A DNA stretch of 64,000 nt from Nymphalis io. Its lineage: Eukaryota > Arthropoda > Insecta > Lepidoptera > Nymphalidae. The translations under genes and the position numbers were made by a program. Location: assembly GCF_905147045.1 (NCBI RefSeq), contig NC_065904.1, positions 3,968,001-4,032,000 of the forward strand, given 5' to 3'. Shown in pieces: positions 13,562 through 26,000 of the stretch. Within the stretch, counting starts at the first letter, position 1; each line of letters starts with the position of its first letter. The notes under the pieces are model-generated. The model made no database searches. It was not told where the DNA came from and worked only from the letters and a program-made list of their open reading frames with translations.

Positions 13562-13832
13562 TTTTTTTTTGTTTTATAGAGTAGGAAAGCGGACGAGCAT
13601 ATGGGCCACCTGATGGTAAGTGGTCACCAACGTCCTTAGACATTGGCATTGTAAGAAATGTCAACCATCGTTTACATAGCCAATGCGCCACCAACCTTGG
13701 GAACTAAGATTTTATGTCCCTTGTGCCTGTAAATACACTGGCTAACTCACCCTTCAAATCGGAACACAACAATATCAAGTACTGCTGTTTTGTGATAGAA
13801 TATCTGATGAGTGGGTGGTACCTACCACATAT
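13562..13832 (-). mobile_element. Poly(A)-tailed SINE-like element (family B)
   Basis: Starts on the plus strand with a T-run (the poly(A) tail) then 'gagtaggaaagcggacgagc', 'gggccacctgatggtaagtg', 'gccaatgcgccaccaacctt'. It ends near 'gatgagtgggtggtacctac'. It matches the copies at 21.8, 33.1, 37.9, 39.9, 47.9 and 57.8 kb. Confidence 0.85.
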
Positions 13833-16800
13833 ATTTATGCCAAAAATTTGTATATTTTTACCAAAAATTTTAGGTCGCTTCTTGACCTATCCTAGTGCTA
13901 ATGCATTAAATACCGGTTACTATATACTTACATACTGAAGCGATTCGTTTTGCCTACGGATAGGTGAATTGTCTAATTTACGTTTAATGTTTAATGAAAT
14001 AGTTGCGGTCATCTTCATACATTACTTCATACACTACTCTCCGTTATTCGAAGCCTTCTGATACGTAAGTAGCAAGCCTCGTAGACAATTCTACAATACG
14101 AAAACAAAACTAATCGTATTTTGAATATATTATGTAATAATATACGATATGGAAATAGGCATTAAATTTTCAATACTTTCAAAACGTCTGGCCCGAATGA
14201 AAAAAGTTCGGAGAACGAAGAATTCTTGAAAATTCTGCGTAATTATAAATATTATATATGCATTTTTTTTTTAAATCTCAAATGTGCCAGAGCATAACAA
14301 TTTTTTATAAGATAAATAGGATCGTTATAATTACGTATACATCTCAGCTATACAACGTTGAACTTATAACGTATACGAGCTATTTCCAACTTAAAACTAT
14401 AAGCGACGATGTTATCAGTCGCATCAGTAGTTTTTCCACAAACGCGAATAAGACAAACAAAACTTTCCCCTTCATATTTTTAGTATGATCGTTCATAGTA
14501 TTGGCGTTTTGTCACATTAAAATAAGTCTTCGATATTACATTTAATAGATATATATATTTATTTTTTGAGGATAAAATATATAATCAAAATATGACATCC
14601 TAATTTCAGGTGACAACCATACCATAAGTTTGATTATGTAAGTCTAGAATTAAAGATCTAACTCGAACCTACTCGTTAAAAATGCAAGTAAGCTATTTAC
14701 GTAAGAATTATTAAGAGTAGCGTGCAAGCTACGAACAAAAATAATGTAGAATTGAACATTCAATTCTGATGTACATCAGGCTACCCTTCATGACTTATGA
14801 AGATGGTGGTGGCGAGGTGGTAAAATAACAGCATGAAACGCAGCAGACGTTCCGTGAGGGTAATTGGAAATGCTTGTGGGCGTGCCACACGCTAACGGCG
14901 CATGAGACATCTTGTATGTATTTATTTGCTTCTCCAGTAATTTCCTCGTCCGTCCTTGTATATTTAAGTGGCTCTGGCGTCGTTCATACCGCTCTCATGC
15001 ATTTGTCATGAGTGGTTGCTGAGCGACCGTTTGTTGACGGTCGAACTGCGGGAAAGTGACCGATGGCCCTCGGCCCACCACCACACTGCCACCACCGATA
15101 ATTATTATTCTACTTCTGATATCGGCTATCGACAACACCCTTAGCCCCACCCACCCCCTTTGAAAGGGATGAGGTGACAATTACATCCCCATTTTTCTCC
15201 AACAGCCCACATGACTATAATGACCATATATTCCGTATTGCATGTAAGTACACATGAAATGGCAGGTACCATAAAAGCATTTACAAGTAGAATGTATGCA
15301 CGCAAACTATAATACGCGTTATTTTACTGACACGATGGGCTGAATATGATGATGAGTTATTACAAATTGAGACTTTGAAGTCGCCAAAATTTGTGAAAAT
15401 ATAGAAAACGAATATTCCAGATTTAACGAAGTTTCCATTTCAGTTAAAGAGCTATCTTCCTATCGCGCCATTTTTGACGCTTAATCAGACAGATTCCGCC
15501 AAAGATTTCACAGATGTTTGACTTTGTGATGGATTACATAGTAGTAAAACAATTTTAGTAACAAAGGATATTAATAACGCATTGACAAATTAATGTTATG
15601 TGATAAAGATTATTTATTAAATACTTATATTTGAAAACTGCGAAATCTTTATTAAAAGAAACAAAATTCTTTCGTCTATAATAATAATAAAAATAAGAAT
15701 ATTTGCACATAAAATAAAATGAATTCACTTTGGCATGGCATGTTTTATATTTTTATTTGTTAAATTGATAAATCAAAGTTGATAAGCAAATCTAAGCCAT
15801 GTTTTAATCCACAAAAATGTCTATAAACGAAATGAAACCATTATTATTTCTGCACATTATTGACTTTGGCTTCACAGTGTGAGTTAATTGGGAAGATTTA
15901 AGTTTTTAACTATGAAGTCGGAGACTTCTGTCAAAACTAACAAATTTATTGTTACATTTTCGTACTAAAACTAAAATACTTGTTGGCATAATACCAAAAT
16001 TATAAAACTTTAATCATAAATTTTTCATAAAAAGTTTTAAGTACAATAAATTGATAAAATAAATAAATATTTCTTAAATTGTTTAAAATAATTGCTAGTT
16101 TTCCTATTAACCAAAACAACCATAATATCATTGCATCAATATAATGTAGATTAATATAAATATATAACATAAATAAATTCAAATTTTATTGAAATACTGT
16201 TTTCAGTATTACATTTATATTTATAATAAATAAAGGATTATAAAATATAATTTTAATTTGATTTATTTTTTTATTTTGAGACAAATTAAACAATTATATT
16301 TATAGCATTTAATAAACATTTTAGAGGAAAACCACTGCATCATAAATTAGTAAATTGCACAAATTATTCAGCAAAATAGATTGAATTCATTATACATCTA
16401 ATTATCTAGTATCGTAATATATTTCTGTATTTGTAGGGTATGGTATAAAGGTGCTCTGATGTTGTCCACTACCTTTAGTTGGGACAATAAACATGCATTT
16501 CAAATTAATATCAACTGGAGTTAATAATTCAATCTGATCAATATGCAAAAACAATTACCTGCTAATTATATAATTCATACATATATCTGCACGATATATC
16601 TTCTTTTTTTTCCATTCTATCTGAATGGATTTATTGAAAAACTAAAACTACGTATTTCCAAAATGTTTGCAGATATACAAATTATACTGTGTGCAAAATA
16701 TTATAAGAGAATTGTTGAGACAGGCAGTTTTTATAAAAACCCATTAGATGAAAGTAATCTGAAAATTTAGCGTTTTTGAATGTTTTTGAACTAGTCAAAA

Positions 16801-16841
16801 AGTAATAAAAATTCTAAGCTTATTTATATTAATATTTCTAT

Positions 16842-16869
16842 AGTAATAATAATAATTATTATTATTACT
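16842..16869. repeat. 28-bp perfect palindrome of AAT/ATT triplets
   Basis: AGTAATAATAATAATT followed by its exact reverse complement. Probably microsatellite-derived. Confidence 0.8.
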
Positions 16870-19375
16870 TTAGGCAAAGAAAGCATGTTCCAATTTAAAA
16901 TAATATCTGGAATAGTGTGTGACTCGTTAAGGATTAAACATAAAAATCTGGTAAGGAACTAAGAAGGGTAAAATGTGTTTCTAGTATAATACTTGTATAT
17001 TTACATATGAAATATCTATCTATGAAGGCCTTAAAAATTTTTAGATCAAGGTTATATTCCTATACTTACTATATTTTTCTTTTTGGGTCGACCCAGTCTA
17101 TCAAAAACCTTATTAGTTTTATTTTTGGTGGAATAGGTTTTCAATGCTATATTAGACTATTAATCGGCTAATTAATTTTTAAAATTAAATGTCTTCTTTG
17201 ACTAGTGGGCAACTAATCCATGTTGATGAGTTTATTTGTAAATTTATAATTTTGATCACATAAGGCTTTACAGTTATAGCTATTGCTTTTAGTAATGAAA
17301 TATCATTTGAATAATAATTTTACTTTTATATCATTAGTTGTTGATTAAACTAAGTTGTGTACAAATATATTACATATTATCAATTACTACGTATGAGCTA
17401 GCGTAAACTTACATTTTCCTTAAGCGTTCGCGTTGTTAAATGTTTTATACATAGGTAATAAATGATAAACTACAAATCACTAGTGTTATTATTTTATATT
17501 TTTGTAACCATTATATAAATAGTATCATTAATAAATAAGTTATCATTGTTTTAAGCCTCATATTAAAGAAAAACCGATATAAAACGATTAAAACCAAAAG
17601 GTTTTGACAACCTTGTGGTGTTGTGTGTTTTGATGCTTCTAAAGCAAGTCAAAAACAGTACCTATACAATTTAAACCAAATGAAAATGAACAAGTAGTTA
17701 TTCAGTAAAAATATTTATGCACAAATACTATCGCCGGTGGCAAAATAATCAATATTGTAATGTGACGTGAGTGGTAACAATTTATGATACAAAAATATTA
17801 AAAAATTACGTCACTTACCCAAATAAATTAATTTTGCTCCAAATATAAAATATGTAAAATATTTTATTCTATAACTGCTTATAATCAATTCGCTTTGTTT
17901 CGTAAATAAAAATCAGGATACAAGAAAACAATAAAAATGGCGGCAATATCAGCATGAGCTGAAAAGATGTTTGGTAGTTTTAATTAATGTTGCCGGTTAT
18001 ATAAATATAAAATTAATGTCAAAATTAACTACATGTATTTTATTTTCTCAATGCGTGTGTCACTCACAAAAAATAATTAAAACGTGTGATTTTTTTTATT
18101 AAATAAATAAAAAAAAGAAATATTCCACATCCATCGTTCATGGTCAATTCCTGATTATATAATACAACTTACTAATCGAATTCTATAATATTTCAACTAC
18201 CTACATATATATTGTGTATTCAAATATACCTAAGTATGTTTTCCCAATTATATAATACAACTTATTCATCGAATTCTAATGAGCTATAGCATCCAGGCTG
18301 TGATTGAGAAAAATCGAAATCGAAATCGGTTATCGAAAGTATACACTTGCAAAGTGAAGAGACAAAATAAAATAAAAATAAGTATAGTATTAAGGACAGT
18401 GAAACTTTTTAAGATCCCGATCTTGCACTAGTAACATTCAGTGCCGATGACCAGCTTAATATTTTAACGTGTCATTATTCCCAATAGCTCTCAGTCGTTT
18501 ACTTAAGTAAGATTTTGTGGCTTTTATACAGTTTTAAGCAACACAACTACAAGTGATAACGGAATTACAAAAACGTTGTTAATGCAGAGAGATTAGAGAA
18601 TGTAAAACAAGCTACTTAAATTCCATTATTCCACTGGTCAAGTCTCCAGTGATGTTATGCTATTTTTCAAATAAGATGATAAAGCCTCTCGAAAAGCTAC
18701 TGAAAATATCCAATTGTTGTCACAAAAGCGTTAACTAACTTGTTAAGATCCAGGGCCCATAACAAGTAGACTTTTGATCAGGCTGCCGCACTAAAGATTA
18801 CAATCAACTGCTAACTTTCGTTTTGAAATCTGAGCAGTGCTCGTTTTACTATTGTAATGTGATATATTTTTTAAATATAAGACGAAGTTATGCGGTGCAT
18901 CAAGTTCTCGCAAAATAAGCTAGCAGACTAATGTAATAGTAAGTTTATTTATTTATTTATTAAGGATCACCAACAAAGGATATACACTAACGAGTACATT
19001 ACCTCGTCGAATAATATTTTAAATTACGTGTGCTCCTTCAATTAAAGGAGACCACAGCAAGCACATAAATAATGACTAAACAGAAATAAAAAAATATATA
19101 TAAACTAAATGTTACATAGTGGTACTCAATAAAACATAGGAACTAAAAAAGGTAAACAGTTGTTAAACTAAGACTAAATTGTGCAAATGTGAGTTAAAAA
19201 ATATATAAAAATAGCTACAAAAATTAAAATTAAAATAACGAGTAATAATAAAACTTAAAAATAAAACCTTTAAGCAAAAAAAACAAAACATTATGTATTA
19301 AGAAACATTTTTTAAGATATTTTTTAAACTTAGTTAATTCTGGGGTATATATTAGTATAAGTTGTTCACATATGA

Positions 19376-19530
19376 CGAAAGGACGAATGTCCGTCGGGAA
19401 TAGACACAGGCGTAGCGTAGTGCGCCTTCAAGCCAGGTGGACCGATGACATGAAGAACATAGCTAAACCAGACTTGATGCAAAATACGAATAACTGGCTT
19501 TGGCGTATCTTGATAGAGCCCTATGTCTGA
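19376..19530 (+). mobile_element. RTE-type LINE, C-terminal fragment
   Basis: One plus-strand frame reads ...RLQARWTDDMKNIAKP...NNWLWRILIEPYV and then TGA at 19528-19530. This is the typical C-terminal end of RTE-like reverse transcriptases (GRPxxRWxDDxxxxA...W...EAYV). Only about 50 codons remain. Confidence 0.65.
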
Positions 19531-20030
19531 ATGCAAAGTAAATTATTTGATTATATTATAAATCATTAAAATAATTTGTTAATGGAATAGATTTTTCTGA
19601 TGTGTATCTATGCTAGTTGAACGCAAAATATTTTGTCGACAAATCGATTTTAATTTTGGATTTAAACTGCTTTACACAACAGTAAGATATCTGAAGCATC
19701 ATGTTCATACAATGAATTATTTATTGGAATAGAACATGATTATAAATAATATAAAACAATAATATTCCTCAATATGAATGCACCTTAAGTATTATTTTGA
19801 CATCAACCTGCAAACGTTAAATGTCATAACTGTCATTGTGACTTATCAACAAATTAGAATTTTCGAATCTGTTTTTATTAATTTAATAGAACGTAGTAGT
19901 TATTTTCTTTTACACGAATTTTCAACAAATATTGCGCTTCGATTATAAGAATGTGTTCCTAATATTGATGTATATTTTGTATTCAACGTTTTTAGTATAA
20001 GTGCATAAGTGTAACAAGTGTAATAACAAG

Positions 20031-20045
20031 ATGAAAAATGAATAA
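20031..20045 (+). promoter_or_regulatory. Four-codon uORF overlapping the STIMATE start codon
   Basis: ATG AAA AAT GAA TAA begins 7 nt before the STIMATE ATG (20038-20040) and ends inside the STIMATE reading frame. If transcription starts upstream, ribosomes using this ATG would terminate just after the main start, which could lower or tune translation. Confidence 0.5.
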
Positions 20046-23000
20046 TAGTTCCGATTTTATTAACTGGTCAGAGCCTCATTGCTCTAAAGATGCGCTTACA
20101 GATACATATGGCTGGGTTATGCAATTTCTTCTTGCCGTGTTAGCATTTACATGTTTAATAGGTGAGAAATTGTGTTACAAAATGAAAGTTATCTTCATGG
20201 TCAATCTGTAATTGCTACAAGGATTACGTGAAACCATTGAATCATTCATGAATATTTCAAACAAGTTTTTCTTGACAAATATTTTTCATTGTAATTTAAT
20301 TAATTATTAATCTCATAGCTCATCAATACTTGTTCTAAAAATATTTAGAATGTTAGAATAATAAACATTTCAGAACAAGCTGCCTAATATACTAAATATA
20401 TTTTTCTTTTTTAAATATTTATGTTTTTAATAATGTTCCATTTTTGTAGGTAAAAGGTTTTGTGAGCCTCGTTATGCAAGAAGACCTTGGTTGATCTGGT
20501 TCTATGACACATCTAAACAAGGCCTTGGTGCTCTTATAATTCATGCAGCAAATGTTTGGCTCTCACCCCACATGACTGGCAACCCTTGTACTTGGTATGC
20601 ATTATTATTAACAAGTTACTTATTAAAGTTTTAACTTTTAAGTTGAGTACTTTTTTTCAAACATGATACAAAATTGAATATATAAAGTAAGAATAATAAA
20701 AAAACAAAGCTTTAATTCTTAATAACATTTTGTTAATCCAAGAGTTATTACAGTTTTGTAAAATCTGGTCAGTTAGAAAGAATCTCCTTTTGCCACATGA
20801 TGCAGGAACTTGGTATAATAATTTCTCACTTGTCTAATTCTGGTAGACGACTCTTTGAAAACTTTCAATAAAATCTTGCTTAAGATCCTCAGTCAATGAT
20901 AAAATTTTAGATTATGATAAAAACTAATATAGAGTAGATAAAACATAAGATATGTATATAAATGGATATATAATCTTTTCAGATCCATTGATTGATACTG
21001 AAGTAATTTATGCGGTTTAATTGTTATACAATATGATTATTATATATTTGTATGTTACTTATACTTGTAAACTTAGACTGCAAGAAACAAAAAAAACAAC
21101 TAATCTCTGTCTGTACGTGTTTCATAATATGTACCAAACCATGTAATGACAGCCTCATGATGTCTCAATTTTTTTTACTGTATCTTGGTACAAACTTTTT
21201 ACTGACTAATGTTTTTAATTCACAATCTTGGGTGAAAAAATACATAAAATGTGATGATCAGAACAGATGAATTTGAAAAAATACCTTCATGTTGTTCTAG
21301 ATGTTTATTGGGATTTTAATATAAACTGCTATACTAAGCCGAGATGGCCCAGTGGTAAGAACGCGTGAATCTTAACCGATAATCGTCGGTTCAAACCCGG
21401 GCAAGCACCACTGAATTATCATGTGCTTAATTTGTGTTTATAATTCATCTCGTGCTTAACGGTGAAGGAAAACATCGTGAGGAAACCTGCATGTGTCTAA
21501 TTTCATTGAAATTCTGCCACATGTGTATTCTACCAACCCGCATTGGAGCAGCGTGGTGGAATAAGCTCCAAACCTTCTCCTCAAAAGGGAGAGGAGGCCT
21601 TAGCCCAGCAGTGGGACATTCACAGGCTGTTACTGTATACTAATCTTTGCTAATATAAAGCGCAAATGTCAGATGACAACTAATCTCTGTCTGTACGTGT
21701 TTCATAATATATACCAAACCATGTAATGACAGCCTCATGATGTCTCAATTTTTTTTACTGTATCTTGGTACAAACTTTTTACTGGTGGTAGGGCTTTGTG
21801 CAAGCTCGTCTGGGTAGGTACCACCCACTCATCAGATATTCTACCGCAAAACAGCAATACTTGATATTGTTGTGTTCCGGTTTGAAGGGTGAGCCAGTGT
21901 AATTACAGGCACAAGGGACATAAAATCTTAGTTCCCAAGGTTGGTGGCGCATTGGATATGTAAGCGATGGTTGACATTTCTTACAATGCCAATGTCTAAG
22001 AGCGTTGGTGACCACTTACCATCAGGTGGCCCATATGCTCGTCCGCCTTCCTATTCTATAAAAAAAAAAAAAAAACAGCTCATTAACTGACTGATAACAT
22101 TAAGGCTTGCAATAAAGAAATCTATTCAATTATAATTATCATAATACAGTTTAATTGCTTAGTTTTGTTAATATAATTTTAGGCATAATGAAACAAAGTA
22201 ATGTTTTTAATTCACAATCTTGGGTGAAAAAATACATAAAATGTGATGATCAGAACAGATGAATTTGAAAAAATACCTTCATGTTGTTCTAGATGTTTAT
22301 TGGGATTTTAATATAAACTGCTATACTAAGCCGAGATGGCCTAGTGGTAAGAACGCGTGAATCTTAACCGATAATCGTGGGTTCAAACCCGGGCAAGCAC
22401 CACTGAATTATCATGTGCTTAATTTGTGTTTATAATTCATCTCGTGCTTAACGGTGAAGGAAAACATCGTGAGGAAACCTGCATGTGTCTAATTTCATTG
22501 AAATTCTGCCACATGTGTATTCTACCAACCCGCATTGGAGCAGCGTGGTGGAATAAGCTCCAAACCTTCTCCTCAAAAGGGAGAGGAGGCCTTAGCCCAG
22601 CAGTGGGACATTAACAGGCTGTTACTGTATACTAATCTTTGCTAATATAAAGCGCAAATGTCAGATGACAACTAATCTCTGTCTGTACATGTTTCATATT
22701 ATATACCAAACCATGTAATGACAGCCTCATGATGTCTCAATTTTTTTTACTGTAGTGCTTGGTACAAACTTTTCATTCTTGGACAGAACAAAACTTCCAG
22801 TGTTTCATTTCTCTGATGGGCTATGACCAATTTTTATGTTGAAAAAGCTCTAGGATCCTTTTCTGCTAACCCTCTTTATACAGATATTGTATACTTCTCT
22901 AAATTGGTTTTGTGCTTTGACAACTGTTATTGGAAGTAAGTGGCGAGCTATCTGTCGTTGCGAATCGAAGTGTATTCTTTTGGACCTTGTCCTTGTCTTC

Positions 23001-26000
23001 ACTTTTAAGAGCCACTTTTATGTTAAATCATTTAACTGCAATTTTTACGGTAACTATGTGGCATTTGCCATAGTAGCGCTGCATAACACTTTGTGATTAA
23101 AAGTAACAGCTCTGGCTGCTGCAACAGCGTCAAAGAGCATGTTAATATAGTTAAAAAAATAATAATTTAAAAACAAATATAAACTGGTAAATTCACGGGT
23201 ACATAATGCAAAGAAAAAATGTTAACAATTTGGTTAAGACAACGACAATAACATGAAATTGTACTCTAACCTCATATAAAGCTTATTTTTTATCAGGTAA
23301 TCAATACGAAAATGTCTCTCGTGTCCTAGTCTACGATAATAAATCGAACCGGGAAGGTTCGATTGATTATCGATGCCTACTCCAGCGGGGAGTAATGGAT
23401 GAAGTAATGGAGGCTTTGCCATGGGGTCACTAACAACACATAGTACATGCACATTTATGAATTCGATAATGTTAATAGGCTTATCAAACAAAGTGGGTGT
23501 CGTTCGTTCTTAATGCCTTAAAAGCGTTATTACATTGTTACAACAATAACATAATCCCCTGTCTTTAGAACAATGATAACGAATAATTAAAAAAAAATAA
23601 GAAAAGTAAACCTCAATACGAAACCATAATTGGAATCAATTTCTATTGTTTAAATGTTTTATAACATAAAGTCCTAAGAAATAAACATAATGTAATATAT
23701 ACATACTCATTTATGTTAGTATATAGGTATGAAATTAAAGTTTTACCGAGATTGGATCCTATTCGACTGATGAGATATATTTTTTTTATTAACCGACTTC
23801 ACAAAAATAATTTTTCATATATCTTTTGGTATAAACCGATTTCAGTTATTATTTTTGCGTTGGGTTCAGTGTAACTTCGAGATGGTTCTTTCTCAATTCC
23901 ATTTGTACAGGACGTTTCGAATTTTTATTTGAAGTATGTGTATTCACACAGGCAAACTTAGTCGTTTTTAATTTGTTTTAAAGGTATATTTACTCATATT
24001 ACAACAGACACGCAAATAGGTCACTTAGTTTTAATTTTATTTAAAACGTTATAAAATTTTGCGTAAATCTTTCAAGAGTAGTAAATATACAAAATAATGA
24101 CACCAAATGTTAAGGCCTTTTTTGCGCTGGAATAATACATTTATGAGTTTCCCCCACATGAGGTGAAAGGGTACGTTGGATTCGCCGGCGCTGAAGGCGC
24201 CGATATACCTATTAAAAAACCAGCGGTACTCACTCCTTCTTGTCGGGGGACGTCACGGGATCGCTTGCGCATACTACCGTGCCGTCCCGAGATGATATAG
24301 GCCTACAGCCAACGTTACCGTTTGCAATGCTAGAGTATCTATTTACGTTCTAGCGACAACCGATCAATGTAATAACCAACGAAATCGTAATTGTATACTA
24401 TTTAGAGCAGCAGTCTTAAATTCCTCAATAAATTTATGAAACATTACTTTCAGGTACATAGTCAATTTTATGTTGGACTCAACACTAGGCTTGCTTATAA
24501 TATGGGCTGGTATAAGACTGGCACAGCATTGTGCAAGAGTTTATGATATACCCCTCATTAATTTCGGCGAATATGGTGAGTAGTTTTACAATGTTTCAAT
24601 AGTTTAAATGCATAGCGCATCCAATTATTATTTCAAAAATTTACACATATGTATAGTTAATACGTCTTTGTCTCCCATTAAGTTGGGTTCGCCATTTTAT
24701 ATAATAATTTAACGAAAATGATCTGTCTCTAAATATATATTGTCGGGAATATGTATTTAAGAATAACTTTATTTTCATACTGGTCGTTATCTATAAAACA
24801 TACACGCCAGCAGATAACCTCTACAGTTGTACTGGGACATTTTAAATTATCAACTTTAACTATTTGAAGAGTATTATGTACATAATAAAATTATACGTAG
24901 ATAATTACAAGAATTTATCGCCTCTAGAATTTTCCTAAAATTAATGAGATCGAAATAAAGTTTGATCATTTAAATGTCTTAGAAACAAATATATTTAATT
25001 TCGATTTATATATGAATGCACGATGGCCCAGTGGATAGCAGATGTGAATCTTAACCGATGACTCCGTGTTCGAACCGGGCTAGCACCACTGAATTTTCAT
25101 GTGCTTAATTTGTTTTTATAATTCATCTCGTACTCGGCGATAAAGGAAAACATCGAGAGGAAACTTGCATGAAAATCCACACACACATACAATGGTGGAG
25201 TAGGTTCCAAACCTTCTCCCCAAAAGAGGAGGAGAGGACAATACCCAGCCAGCAGTGGGATGTATATAGGCTGTTATTTTACTATACTTTGTTTTTATAT
25301 AGTTGCATAGTTACAAAAACTTTCGATCTTGTGTTTATTTATAATCACGGTATAAACACAATACAAGCACACCAAAAAGGTTTCAGAACTAAAATATAAT
25401 TTAAATTTATTAATTATATTGATAAGTATTATAAGAACATCAAAGCCATACATAAATTTATGTTTTAATTATTGCTCTGGGTTTTTTTTCTATCATTAGA
25501 TAATAACACAATATACAACTAACTTTGAGCACATAAATGATATCTAGAAATTGAAATGTTTCTGTACAGGTAAGCCTCCAATGTGCGCGGCTTGGATTTG
25601 CCAATGCGTGTTGTACGCGGCGCTTGCAACGTTCGCCAAGTCAGTGCTGGCGCTCGTGTTGCGTCTCCCGCCAATAGTGGCTGTGCTCTCCACGCTGAAG
25701 CTATCGCCCGTGTCCGACCCGCGGCTCGAACTCGCAGTGGTCATGCTCATCATACCTTTCTTTATTAATGTGAGAATATATTTCAATTTATTACTCGAAT
25801 TCCTATATGTATTATTCAGTGTCCTTATTTGAAAGCGTTGACGATAACTGCGGTTTGTATAAAATTACGATTACTATCACTAGACGGCGCTGTTCTCATT
25901 CCATACAATTGCAAAAAACGTCAACGCAAAAAAAACGGCATTAAGCAAATTGAATTACTTAAAATATCAGATATGCGAGGGTCCATGAAAATAAGTTTAA

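Larger units (their letters stand above)
7576..20030. other. Gene-poor, repeat-bearing stretch
   Basis: About 12.4 kb of AT-rich DNA with only short frames without recognisable domains. Identified contents are one family-A SINE (10.55-10.84 kb), one family-B element (13.56-13.83 kb), an RTE fragment (19.38-19.53 kb), a TATT run near 18945, and a 28-bp perfect palindrome at 16842-16869. Slightly GC-richer patches at 12960-13080, 13420-13500 and 15000-15180 remain unexplained. Further 5' noncoding exons or enhancers of the flanking genes cannot be excluded. Confidence 0.5.
21099..22775 (+). repeat. Recent tandem duplication inside STIMATE intron 2
   Basis: A roughly 580-bp unit (21099-21678) is followed by a second copy (21679-22668) and by the first ~105 bp of a third (22669-22775). 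Each unit starts 'aactaatctctgtctgtac' and carries the same family-A SINE at the same place. The second copy is split near 21781 by a family-B element plus about 120 bp more before it resumes at 'taatgtttttaattcacaatc' (about 22199). The SINE-bearing parts differ by only a few bases. Confidence 0.9.
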
